Source of the DNA: Centrapalus pauciflorus
Lineage: Eukaryota > Streptophyta > Magnoliopsida > Asterales > Asteraceae
Direction of reading: 5' to 3'
NCBI GenBank assembly: GCA_020465985.1
Contig: JAANYP010002858.1
Span: forward strand, 48,260 to 112,259
Length of the DNA: 64,000 bases
A model generated the notes under the pieces. It ran no database searches. It had not been told where the DNA came from and saw only the letters and a program-made list of their open reading frames with translations. The translations under genes and the position numbers were made by a program. The stretch's first letter is position 1. Each line of letters starts with the position of its first letter. Below, piece after piece: positions 10,039-21,656 of this stretch.

Positions 10039-13000
10039 AAAAAACAACCTTCCCAGGTTTGGTACTTGGACAGTGGCTGCTCAGGGCACATGATAGGTTG
10101 TAAAGAATTGCTGAGTGATCTCAGGGCTGAAAAAGGGCCAAAAGTCACATTTGGTGACAATGTACAGGGATCCACTGAGGGATATGGAACTCTTAAAGCT
10201 GGTGCTGCAGTGTTCAAAAGAGTAGCCTATGTGGTTGGGCTAAAACATAACCTTGTTAGCATAAGTCAACTGTGTGATGCTGGCTATAAGGTTAACTTTG
10301 ATGAGCACCTGGGTTACATATTGGATCCCCAAAGCAAAGTTGTGCTATGTGCTCAACGAAAGAAAGGTGTATATGTTGTGGACATGCAATCTGCTGATCC
10401 CACAACTGAAACCTGCTTTCTCACAAGAACAAATGCAGACTTAAACTAGTTATGGCACAAAAGGCTGTCCCATCTGAACTTCAAGAACATCAACAAACTC
10501 TGTAAGAAAGAGTTGGTGACAGGTTTGCCTTCTATGACCTTTGTTAAAGATAAACTCTGCACAGCTTGTGAGAAAGGCAAGCAGAGGAAATCATCTTTTA
10601 AATCCAAACATAATTTCTCTATTGATACTTCACTCTTCTTAATCCACATGGATTTGTTTGGACCTGTAAATGTCCCAAGTCTAGGAGGAAGAAGATACAC
10701 TCTAGTAATGGTTGATGAGTTCTCCAGGTACACATGGGTGATGTTTCTGAAGAACAAAGGAGAGGCTGCTAGAGAAATTATTGGATTTGTGAAAAAGATG
10801 GAGATGCTGAACTCTGCCCAAGTGAAGCAGCTTAGAAGTGATCATGGTACTGAATTCAGAAACAGTACCCTTGAAGACTTCTGTGAAGAGAAAGGAATCA
10901 CTCAAAACTTTTTAGCTGTAAGGACTCCACAACAAAATGGAGTTGCTGAAAGGAGAAACCGAACTCTCATTGAAGCTGCTAGAACCATGCTATGTGCATC
11001 AGGTTTACCTTCATCATTCTGGGCTGAAGCTGTCAACACTGCCTGCTTCACCCAAAACAGATCCTTAGTGGTGAAAAGGTTCAACAAGACTCCCTATGAG
11101 CTGCTCAAAGGGAGGAAGCCAAATGTCAGTTACTTCCATGTGTTTGGGTGTCCCTGCTTCATTCTGAATCAAAGGGATCAACTGTCAAACTTTGAACCAA
11201 AAGCTGATGAAGGTGTGTTTGTTGGCTACTCTGCTATCTCTAAAGCCTACAGAGTGTACAACAACAAAAGAAAGGTGATAGATGAATCTATCAATGTCAC
11301 CTTTGAAGAGTCTAAGAATGCTTCCACCAAAGCTGTTCCTGAATCAGTTTCAGGAGAATTAAACTTTGATGATCTCATGCATTCAAACAATGAAGAGGAC
11401 TCAAAAGCTTCCACTACACCCAGTGTGGAACCTGTTAATCATGATGGGCATGATGATAATTATGTCAATACATCCTGTGTGAATAAGTGTACTGACTTAA
11501 TTACAACTGCATGTCCTGAACCTATCAATGCTGATTTTCCTAGTTCTACTGCTGATATGTTCAACAGTGGTCAGACATGTTCAACAAGTGAACAAGCTCA
11601 AGACAACAGTGTGTCTGAAAATCTTGAGAGCTGTTCAACAGGACCTGCTGAAGATGTTAAAACTCAGGTGAATCATCATTGAGAAATGATCCTAAATGGA
11701 TCAAGTGTCACCCCAATGATCAAATAATTGGTGACATCAACAAAGGGGTACAAACAAGGTGGGACAGCTTAGGGAACTTTTGTATATTCGCTAGCTTTGT
11801 TTCACTGATGGAGCCAAAGAAGGTGGATGAAGCACTAAAAGATGCCAATTGGATCACTGCCATGCAAGAAGAGCTCAATCAGTTTGAGAGAAACAAGGTA
11901 TGGAAGCTGGTCCCTGCTCCTAAAGGTAAAACCATAATTGGCACAAAATGGGTTTTCAGGAATAAGATGGATGAGCAAGGTCATGTCATTAGAAATAAGG
12001 CAAGACTGGTTGCTCAGGGCTACAGACAAGGGGAAGGAATTGATTATGATGAAACATTTGCTCCTGTGGCCAGGCTAGAAGCAATTCGTCTGTATCTAGC
12101 CTACGCTGCTCATAAGAGCATTAAGGTATTTCAAATGGATGTGAAGAGTGCATTTTTAAATGGAAAGCTGCAAGAAGAAGTTTATGTCAAGCAGCCTCCA
12201 GGTTTTGAAAATGAACAACATCCAGGTTTTGTCTATAAGTTGGATAAAGCTCTCTATGGTCTCAAACAAGCACCTAGAGCCTGGTATGACACTCTTACTG
12301 AGTTTCTTATGAGCAATGGGTATTCCAGAGGTAAAGTGGATACTACACTGTTCATAAAGAAGGTGAAATATGATATTATGCTTGTTGAAATTTATGTGGA
12401 TGACATAATATTTGGTTCTACTAATGAGCAGTTGTGCAAGAATTTTTCATTACTCGTGAAATCCAAGTATGAAATGAGTATGATGGGAGAACTAACTTTC
12501 TTTTTAGGATTACAGGTTAAACAAACCTCAACTGGAATTTTTATAAATCAAAGAAAGTACACTTTAGATCTTTTGAAAAAGTTCAAATTTGATCAAAGTT
12601 CTCCTATTAAAACCCCAATGGCAACCAATGTAAAATTGGATGCTGATGCCAGTGGCAAAGCTGTTTCAGTAACAGCTTACAGAGGCATGATTGGGAGCTT
12701 GTTATACTTAACTGCTAGTAGACCTGATATTATGTTTGCTACCTGTCTGTGTGTTAGGTTCCAAGCTGATCCAAAGGAATCTCATCTAGCTGCTGTTAAA
12801 AGAATCTTCAGATACCTGAAGGGTACACCAGGTTTGGGTCTTTGGTATCCCAAAGACTCCAGCCTTGAACTAACAGGTTATTCAGGTTCTGATTTTGCAG
12901 GCTGCAGGCTAGACAGGAAAAGCACAACAGGTGGATGTCAACTCCTTGGTGGTAAGTTGATAAATTGGTGCAGCAAGAAGCAGAACTCTGTGTCTACTTC

Positions 13001-13340
13001 TACTGCTGAAGCTGAGTACATTGCTGCTGGAAGCTGCTGTGGGCAGATTCTATGGATGCAACATCAGCTTGAAGATTATGGGCTTGTGTATAGGAAAATT
13101 CCTATTCTGTGTGACAACACAAGTGCCATAGCCATTTCCAACAATCCAGTCTTTCATTCAAGAACAAAGCATATAGAAGTCAGACATCATTTCATCAGGG
13201 ATCACATCCAGAAAGGTAATGTGGAGGTAAGTTTTATTTCCACAAATGAACAGCTTGCAGACATTTTCACCAAACCTCTGGATGAAACAAGGTTTAATTA
13301 CCTTGTCAGCAAGCTGGGCATGTTAAACAAGAGTGACTAA
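10039..13340 (+). pseudogene. pol: S1 pol: protease, integrase, RT, RNase H
   Basis: The aspartic protease has WYLDSGCSGHM (Asp at about 10069). The integrase zinc site is WHKRLSHLNF (10453 on) and CTACEKGK. The integrase core has HMDLFGP, RSDHGTEFRN (Asn beside the Asp changed to His, catalytic Asp kept) and QQNGVAERRNRTL. The integrase C-terminal region and a Ser/Asn-rich linker follow to about 11680. The RT has FQMDVKSAFLNG and YVDDIIFGS (about 12393-12419). RNase H has STAEAEYIAAGS and ends at ADIFTKPLDETRF. Lesions: TAG at 10447-10449 where relatives have Trp (TGG) and a frameshift near 11680. RT-RNase H from 11679 to the TAA at 13340 is fully open and keeps its catalytic residues. The product would process Gag-Pol, copy the RNA and insert the cDNA, but this copy cannot make it in one piece. 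Confidence 0.93.
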
Positions 13341-14026
13341 GTGTTTCTCAAAGGTATAAGAATTTGTGTGTTTCACACTGCTCAAGTTTCTCAGAACAGC
13401 ATAGACAGAACAGGTTATACATGTTCTGTACTTAGTCATTTGTCTGAAAAACTTGAACAGCTTGAGCATACAACAGGCTAAACAAAAACAATTTAATCGT
13501 CCAGCCTGATCTGCTGGTCCATTCTTCACTCTCATTCCCTCACACTGACTTACAAGATACTATCTTGTACCCTGATCAACTATTGGACACAACCTGTTCT
13601 TACATAGTTGGACAGGCTGAGGGAACAGCTTGAAGAATGAACAGCTTGTGATGACTATGCTCATCACAGGTTTGACCAACAGCTTAGACCAACAATTTTA
13701 ATTACCTTTCTTCAAACTTAAGTTACTTAATTAATGTTTTATTTAACTTAACTACCGCGGATAATGTGGGTTACATGTGTTAGTGATTAAAAAGGGCTCA
13801 AGTGGTCTGACAAACGGTCTGACATGGACAACCGTTCCGTTTTCCGTTAACGACTTTTTCAAATCAAACCGCCCAAAACTTTCTCTCTCATACACACTCA
13901 CATTCAAATCCTATAAATACCCAACTACTGTTTCATCTTCGTCTTCCTCATCATTTCCAGAAATCCTCAAGAACCCTAAATATCGACTAAGTGTCTTCTG
14001 CTTCTCCAAACCTCAAAACTTCCCAA
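13341..14026 (+). promoter_or_regulatory. S1 pol-aORF spacer with TATA box
   Basis: About 690 bp without a gene. The first half has many AACAGCTTGA/CAGGCTG words also seen in the LTR. The second half looks like a gene promoter: TATAAATA at 13912-13919, a CT-rich stretch, then a poly-pyrimidine tract ending TTTCCAG at 13960, 67 bp before the aORF ATG. The spacer could start an aORF mRNA itself or supply a splice acceptor for a subgenomic one; the sequence does not decide between these. Confidence 0.5.
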
Positions 14027-17000
14027 ATGGCTCATAGACCTAATCCCTTTCTTCCAGTGTTCATTGGTGATGATGTTTTCAAACACTCATCAGTCACCAC
14101 AATGCTGACCATCAAACCCACAAACTACATTGCAAACCTTACAATCCCCAAAAACTATGTGGGTAAAGGTTACGATCAAATGGTGGAGTTTCTGCAAGTT
14201 CATCCGTTGAACTATGCTATGACTGCAACTCCTGGTGTCCTGTACCAGGAGATGGTGTACGAGTTCTGGTACACTTGTGCCTACAACCCCAACACCAAAG
14301 TCATCAAGGGGACTATTCTCAATGGGACTCAGACCATTGAGATTACTGCTGATCTTCTCAAGGAGGTTCTTCATCTGCCCATTGCTGAATCATATGACAT
14401 GCCCCAGCCTGAAAATGAGCAAATGGGAAATTTGCTACGCTTCTGTGGTGTAGCAGAACCCAAAATTGGAGCAACGTTGTATAGGAAAGATTTGTCTCCT
14501 ACCTATAGCTTTCTGTTTGCCTCAATGATGATGAGCTTCAGCAGCAAAGTTGGTTCATTTGACCAACTAAGTCGTGATGAAGTCCCAATAGTCCTACAGC
14601 TGGTGGATGGGACTACCATTGATATGGCTAAGTGGATATTTCTGAATCTGAGGAACCTGGTGCAACAAGAGCCAAGACCAGCTGCTGTCCGCTATCCCAG
14701 GTTTCTGAGCCTCATATTCAGACACATTTGTGGTGAGTATTTGTACAACTCTCAGCCATTACTTCATACTGCTGCATTCCCTGTCATAAGGAATAGAGTT
14801 TTCTATACTCCTGTACTCCCAAATGAGCCTCCTCTATCCACACCAATGAGGAGGTTGTTAGGATTGGTGGAAGGACCCTCTGCTGTGAGGGTGGATCCAG
14901 AAGCTGCTGCTCCCACAGGAAAATCCAAAGCCAGGTCCAAACTTGTTAAGAGGACCCTGGCAACTGCTGAAGCTGGGTCTGTGAAAAAGAAGGCCAAAAC
15001 AGCTCAGTCTGAGTCTGCTCTCTTAGCTTCTGTGGCTGAGGGGGAGCAGGCTCCTCACCCTGAAGCCTCTGTGGCTGGTGCCTTTGTGGCACCTGAGACT
15101 ATGGAACAGGCCAACCCACCTGTTTCTGACCCAGTCTCAAAACCTGTCCATTCTGAACCCCTCATCACCTCTCCCCAATCACCTACTTCATCCATCCACT
15201 ACCAAAGAAAATCCATCTCCAAAAAGAAAACAGCCAAAACAACCACCTCCTCTGTTCCCTCTCAACAGGGTTCAGTTGTAAGAGAAGCAACCCCTGCTGC
15301 CTCTCCTATATTGGGAGAAGGTTCAGCCCAATTGGAGCATGCTTCACTCCAACCTGAGTCTACCCAGAGTCAGCCTAGACCCTCTGGTTCCTCCCAACAT
15401 GAACCAGTTGTACAAACGGAGATAGCCACATCAACTATCCCAGCCTCCCAACAGGCTGAGGATATTGAAAGACAGGAGTCCTCTTCACTCCACACTGCGT
15501 CCACACTGTTCCCACTCAAAATTCTTTACACCCTGAGTCTGCACAAGGTGTCAAACCTGCTGGTCTAGACCAACCAGCAGATTAGCCTTCAACTTCTGTT
15601 CCCCATGATACAGCTGTTCTACACCAAACAGCTGCTGAGGGACTAACAACCCAAGCTGATGAACCTCAGGGATCATACGATCCCTCTGGTGAGGCTGCTC
15701 CCTCCATGCAAACTCCATCAGCAGGTTTCACCACTGCTGATGTTGAAATGCATATCCCATCTCCCAATGAAGAGGTGCTTTTCCACCAAGGCACTGCAGA
15801 GGGAACACCCACTGGCCTTCATGAGGATGTTGCAACACAAGCAGCATCTGAAAGGCCCCCAACATCAACCCCTTCTCCTGATGAAGCAGCTACAGCCGCT
15901 GCTGAGGGACCCTTTGACCCCTCCAAGCTGGGCCATATTACTTTTGCCCAAGCTATGGAGCTTCTTTCAAATGTTCCTCTTCCCTTTCCATCACATCCAC
16001 ATACACCAGCCTCATCATCATCTTCTCCATCTACCCAATCTAAACAGTCTACCCATACACCTCCATCTCCTAAAGACCTACCTTTGAAGGATCAGCTTTC
16101 CCTGCTGACCAACAAAGTTGGTTCTTTAGAAACATCTATGTCCTCTCTACCCTCTCTCATTTCAGACTCTGTGTCTGCCCAGCTTAAGGGGTTCTTTGAT
16201 TCGTTCAAAGACTCCTTCCCTGCTACTCCACAAACAGATAATCCTCCACAGCTGATAGCACTCACTGCACAGCTGCAAAATGTGTCCAACTCCCTCTCCT
16301 CTATTCTTTCCATGAAACAGGACTCTGTGTCCTCAATGACAGCTATTTCTCAACAGCTGTCCTCTCTCCTCACTTCTTGCAATTCTACCCTTCCTTCCAC
16401 TCTGGCCAGCTTGACCACACTAATTGGCTCCCTATCTAATTCTATGTCATCAAACCTTGCTGATGTGCAAGATTCTCTCGAATTACATCTTGCACAGCTT
16501 CAAAGTATGCTGTTCACAGAGTCTGATAGGGAAAACATTGTTAAGCTGACCTCCCTTGCTGATACACAATCCTCTTCTCTTCAAACCTGTCTTTCCCAGC
16601 TTGCAGAGGTAAAGGACAATTTGGCTTTCTTAGTGACTAGCCTTGTTGGCCCCAGGCCTGATGCCAAAACTGCTGGCAAGCCTGATGACTTTGTGTCTTC
16701 AGGCAGACCGGGTGTTGAAGGTGCTGGTTCATCTCCTTCAAAGGGGGAGAAGTCGTCTGCCTCTAAGACTAAGTCTAAGGGGGAGAAAACTTCTTCTCCT
16801 AAGGAGAAACCAGTGCCTGCAGCACAAACTGGTCAACCAGCAGGAATTTCTGAAACAGGTACAATAGAGGGTGCTTCTCAAGCTGCTCAGCCTACTCAGG
16901 TTGAATCTCCAATCCCTGCTCAGTCTAAGGGGGAGGAATCCATTCCTGAGGGCAGGCCAAGCAGCAGAAGGAGGCATCTGATCTTAGAGGAAGAAGAAGA

Positions 17001-18168
17001 AGAGGAGGAAAGTCTTGAAGCTGCTACCACTACAGCAGCTAAAGGAAAAGAAATAGCAGAAGATGATCCCATACAGCAGAAAGCAGCAGAAATCCAATTT
17101 CACAAAGCCAGGGCCAAAGAAATGGGTCTTCCTATGCATAAGTACTTTGAGTTTAGAGAAGAACAGCTTCAAGCTCTGGAAGTTCTTAGAAAAGAAGAAG
17201 AATCTGCCAAAGCTGCCAAATCATTTGCACTTCAAGAAGCAAAGAAAGTTAAAATGTCTACTCTGGAAGTGCAAAAGAAAATATTGGAAGCTGCTAAGGG
17301 ATCAGCAAGGGAGAAGGAAGCAGAGAAAGAAAAAGGTACTCTGGTCTCAGTGACCAAGCCTACAGTGCCTCATGCAAGAGTTCAGTACCATTTTGACAAC
17401 CTGGCAAAGAAAAAATTTCAAGATGTTGCTGAAAGAAGGCTTGCCAAGGAAGCAATTGTCAAAGCTGTCCCTATATCAAGAAAAGGCAGTCAGTGGAAGT
17501 TGAAAATAACAAGGATGGGTGCAGCATGCCCTGAATTGGAAACATATGACTACACTGACGTAGCACAGATGGGGTACAGAGAATGGATTGAACTGGCAGT
17601 TGCTCTGAGTGAGTCAAAGTCAGAAACGGCTAAGAAAATCAGGGCATATGTCAAGAAACTGATGGAGAGAGTAAAGAACCTTGGCCTGATCTCCAAAGAA
17701 GCAAGTGAAGGTGTCTTGGTGACACATCCAAAAATTAAGGCCAGGAGGACAAGGAAGGACACTGAAATGGAACTACTCCTTGCACTGATTGAACAAGGCG
17801 ATTATGCCATTGAAATGAAAGGAGTTGATCACAGCCTGCCTAGTGGAATAGAGTTTGAAGATGGCAATATCATTGAAGAGCCTGAGCTGGGGGCATTTTT
17901 TGTAGATCCCTTAACTCAGAAGAAATGCTTTCAAAGAGCTTCAGATCTATACAAAGTGGATCTGAGACAACTTGTGGCCTTCAGACTTGCAGTTTCATTC
18001 AGGCAGTCTAGTAAGTGGAGAGCAGCCGTCTGGGATCAGCTCAGAGGCTTCTTTGAAAGAGGTGAACTTGATGATCCCAAGTTCATTATTATAAGAAGTG
18101 AAATTCAAGAACTTGAGGATACTAGAGAGGAATTGGAGAAGATGTTTGAAGATCCCCCTCCAGTGTGA
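14027..18168 (+). pseudogene. S1 aORF, extra ORF after pol
   Basis: The start is taken at ATG 14027 (AAATGGCTC context), not the in-frame GTG at 13991. The reading frame is open to about 15510, shifts frame, has one in-frame TAG at 15583-15585, then is open to the TGA at 18166; the intact form would be about 1,380 codons. The N-terminal domain (about 230 residues) has MVYEFWYTCAYN, a TADLLKEVLHLP block and YPRFLSLIFRHI. It resembles the putative plant transposon protein domain of many plant elements and, more distantly, the aORFs of Y and D. Next come a Pro/Ser/Thr/Gln-rich low-complexity section, a probable coiled coil, a Ser/Lys linker, a Glu run, a basic helix-rich part and a conserved C-terminal domain (FDNLAKKKFQDVA to KCFQRASDLYKV). 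No signal peptide or membrane helix is apparent. The position matches the so-called env-like ORF of Sireviruses, but I see no envelope feature. Function unknown. Confidence 0.8.
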
Positions 18169-18514
18169 TGAAGTCCATCTGCCATCTGGGCAGGTGAAGA
18201 ATGGAAGCTGTCCATTAGTTGGACAGGCTTACCATTTTCTGTTCCCAACAAAAACAGTCCAATGTACATTAGTTGTACTTTATTTACTTATGTTGTAATT
18301 TCCTTTTACATTAGTTGTAATATACATCAGTACATTAGTTGTACTTTTGTAAGAACATGTGTTATTCTAATGTAATAAAAAAATCAGTGTATATATAAAC
18401 TGATCTTTTACCTTATGTTGATGTTGTAACTCTATTTCAACAAATGTACTGTAAAAATATATAGTGATTTTTGACAAGACCAGCTTAGACTGGTTATTGC
18501 AAATAGGGGGAGAT
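18169..18514 (+). other. S1 3' UTR and PPT
   Basis: Non-coding, with ACATTAGTTGTA repeats (18264-18345), closed by the PPT ATAGGGGGAGAT at about 18503-18514. It is close in sequence to 1864-2232. Confidence 0.85.
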
Positions 18515-19617
18515 TGTTAGGTACAAAAAGGCCTCAGTCAAACCTGTTCTGCATCTGAGGGGGAGATTATTAATCAAACCTATTGATGCACTTGATGGGT
18601 AAAAGTTAAGGCCTGTTTATGCCTTAATAATACCTAAAAAGTGATTTGCAATATAAGTCCAAAGTTGTTCTATGTGTTGCATGTGTTGCAACTAAGACAG
18701 TTTGTCCAAGCTGTTCTGTCTGCTGAACAGGCTGGACATAAACTGTCTACGCTGCTCTACACTGGTGAGCAGCTTGGGCAGTTTACAAGTGTTCTGTTCT
18801 TTGTGAACAGAACCTGTTCTTTGTGAACAGGCTAAACACTTTATGGAATGTGTTTCCAAGTCCTCATGTATTGTATTTGACTACAAGATCAGTTTACAAA
18901 GTCGAAGACAAAGTGGAAATCAGAACTGCTCAGCCTGCCCAAGCTGTTCTGTTACATGAAGACAAAAGGTTATTTGAAAAAGGGTGACAGACCTTTTTCT
19001 TATATCAAAATAGGCCTTTACAAGGAAGAAAGACGCAAAGTTGACATTCCTTATTTAGTTAAAGGCAATGCAACAGTAGATAAAGTGAAAAGACAATAGT
19101 TCTGCACACAAGAAGACAAGTCTGCTTTTCAGAAAGTGCAGAAAAGGTTATGTTGTCTTTTCAACAAGACTTCTCCTTTTTCATTCCGTCCTATGAAGAA
19201 GTTTCACTTAGATCCTCTGAATGAGTATAAAAGGAAGCTTCTAAGGTCAGAAAGATTAAGCCAAAAAAAGCTAAGTGCTGAAGCCAAGAGTGAACGTGCA
19301 AGTGTGTTTTCATGCATGCAAGTCTGCTTGTGTAATACAGTTTCTTTGTGTCTAAGCTGTTCTATATAAGCTGTCCCTCTGAGTCTTGTAAACATAGTGA
19401 GTGACTCTTAGTGAGTGTATTCATTGTTAACTAGTTTGAGTCTGTCTTAGACTAGTGAACATACTGTTGTATCTGTCATCTCAGCTTGAACCTTTCCGCA
19501 TTCAAGCTTGTTTGTAATTAACAATTTGTTGATAATACATACAAACATTGAGAAAATAGTGTGTAGATTTTAAATTGCTGTATTCACCCCCCCCCCCCCT
19601 TCACAGCTTAAAGCTAT
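18515..19617 (+). repeat. S1 3' LTR, 3' end missing
   Basis: It starts TGTTAGGTAC and matches the 5' LTR until AAAGCTATA at about 19617, then changes to solo-LTR sequence. The last roughly 27 bp found in the 5' copy are absent. A TATA box lies at about 19226. The C-run before the end is C13, against C7 in the 5' copy. Confidence 0.9.
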
Positions 19618-20917
19618 AGTGAGTTGATTCTTGTCTCAAAAGTTAGATCTATGTCTTAACTATAGATCTAGAATTTTTCATAATTTATTTTGGAGTTTAA
19701 GACCTCCAGAAATTATTTAGGAAACCGAAAGTTTGACAGCTCAAAAATGGCCGACATAGGGTTTTTAACGAGCATTTTTCACCAACCTAAACATCTCGAA
19801 AAATGACCGTTCTTGATTCTATAAATCCTTTGTACATAGTAGTTTAATGTCCTAGAAAACCAAAGTCTAAAACATTTTAGAGCTTGGTCAAAAACAGCCT
19901 CAAAGTAGGCCGAAAAACCTCCAAAAAAGTTGGAAAATTATATATATATAAACTTGACATTTTAAGCGAATTTTATTTATAAACTTGTAATGTTGGGTGA
20001 CTTAAGACATAAAAATCTATAAATATATATATCATCATGTATTAGAGATATTAAGTCCTTATTATCATTTAGGACTCGATTAAACTCACTCGACGCATCA
20101 TCCACCCGTTTACGCTAAATAGCTTTTTACGCTAGTTTTTGCCATCACAATCTCGGTGAGTTCTCATAGCCCCTATTTTCACACTGTTATGTTTTGGGGA
20201 TGAAATACATGCTTCGTTTTTATATGGACACGAAAATATCTTCATTTCTATTATGTATTACACATGTGGTTCCGTCAGCCCTTATATCATGAACCGTTAA
20301 TTGCATTTATTTGTAAGCGCGAATATATTGTGGATAGATCTATCGGGAGTCATGTCCCCCATTCGGGTTAGTTCGGATCGGCTAACAGCGAGTGCATATA
20401 TATTTAACACACGGTATTACATATGGGAATACTGCACAGGGCAAACTCATTTTAATTAAGCTTCGGTTGCATGATGGTTTATATGTAATACATAACATGG
20501 AATTTATGATTTTATAAATTCAATCTCTATTATTGTTGTCCATACATGTCAGATTTACGTGTAAACCTATGAGCTCACCAACAATTTTGTTGACGTATTT
20601 TAGCGTGTATTTTCAGGAAATTAAGGCAAGTCTATCACATCGGTAGTATTTTCAAGCTTCCGCATTTAAGGAGTCGCACTCAGTTTCAAACCGTCGGAGA
20701 TTTATTTGCATTATTTTGGATGATTTAATTATGTATTTAAATCTCTGTACCTTGCGAACTTCTCTTTATCATTTTGGGTTATGTAAAACATTATGTCTCT
20801 TAAAATTATACCGATGTATTTTTTTGAAAACGTCCATATAGTGGTCGTTTGTTATGATTATGGTTATGCTTCCGCGACGTCACGATTCATTGCCAACCGG
20901 GGTAACGGGGTGTGACA
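19618..20917 (+). mobile_element. Solo gypsy-type LTR, right half
   Basis: This is the continuation of the LTR begun at 5379. It is AT-rich and has no coding potential. A splice-acceptor-like GTATTTTCAG ends at 20616. The LTR closes with GGGGTGTGACA at 20917, directly followed by the second CCACC and the C0 pol frame. Confidence 0.85.
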
Positions 20918-21656
20918 CCACCATTCTTGTGGGCTGAAGCCGTTTCCACAGCTCTGTTCACTAAAAGGGAAGGCCCACAGATAATGCTAGTCCAAATTTA
21001 TGTAGACAATATTATATTTGGAGCTACTGACCCTAAGTTTTGCATGAATTTTTCATCTCTTATAGAGTCCAGGTTTGAAATGAGTATGATGGGGGAAATG
21101 AACTTTTTTCTCGGATTACAATTCAAACAACTTGACGGTGGGTACATTGTGAAACAGTCAAAATTTACTCTTGACATACTTAAGAAGTATAAGTTAGACT
21201 CTTGCACGGCTATCGCAACTCTCATAGCTTCAAACTATAAGTTAGACACTGATCCTTCTGGGCAAAGTGTCTATAACACAACTTACAAAGGGATGATTGG
21301 TTCCTTACTCTACCTTACGGCCAATAGACCGGATATAATGTTTTCCACATGTCTTTGTGCTCGCTATCAGGCCGACCCTAAAGAATCACACCTTACTGCG
21401 GTTAAACGCATCTTTCGTTATCTTAAGGGTTCACCCAAACTTTGTCTATGGTACCCAAAGGGAACCAACTTTGATCGTAGTGCCTTTTGAGATGCTTATT
21501 TTGCAGGCTATGGAGTAGACCGTAAAAGCACATCAGGTGGAATTTAGTTTTTGGGTGAAAGACCGATGAGTTGGTCTTCCAAAAAGCAAAATTGTGTATC
21601 CACATCCACAGCCGAAGCTGAGTATGTAGCAGCTGCAAACTGTTTCTCTCAGGTGC
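20918..21656 (+). pseudogene. pol: Copia pol C0, RT to RNase H part
   Basis: The C0 frame resumes with FLWAEAVSTALFT of integrase and jumps straight to the RT sequence KREGPQIMLVQIYVD. The integrase C-terminus, the linker and the first half of RT (over 1 kb in relatives such as S1) are deleted. The RT motif YVDD is YVDN here, losing a catalytic Asp. RNase H follows with two stops (21488-21490, 21546-21548) to TSTAEAEYVAAANCFSQVL, where it is cut at 21656 by the gypsy LTR starting TGTAACAACC. Downstream sequence of C0 is not found in the window. Confidence 0.92.

Larger units (their letters stand above)
6183..19617 (+). mobile_element. S1, near-complete Sirevirus-like Ty1/copia element
   Basis: Order: 5' LTR, PBS, gag with two zinc knuckles, protease-integrase-RT-RNase H, an extra ORF with its own upstream TATA box, PPT, 3' LTR. 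Pol order IN-RT-RH assigns it to Ty1/copia; the large gag, the downstream ORF and the 13.4-kb size fit the Sirevirus clade. It sits inside the solo LTR. The left flank is GTCTT (6178-6182), but the last roughly 27 bp of its 3' LTR and the right TSD are missing, so the right edge was lost by a later small deletion. Several stops and frameshifts make it defective. Confidence 0.9.

Noticed and set aside
13991..14026. Start of the S1 aORF at GTG 13991
   Set aside because: ATG 14027 in the same frame has a better context; GTG is not a usual plant start.
14027..18168. Envelope glycoprotein in S1
   Set aside because: No signal peptide, membrane helix or cysteine pattern is visible; only the position after pol fits the env-like name.
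6178..19640. S1 target-site duplication
   Set aside because: Left flank is GTCTT, but the 3' LTR lacks its last bases and no GTCTT follows at the junction, so no TSD can be claimed.
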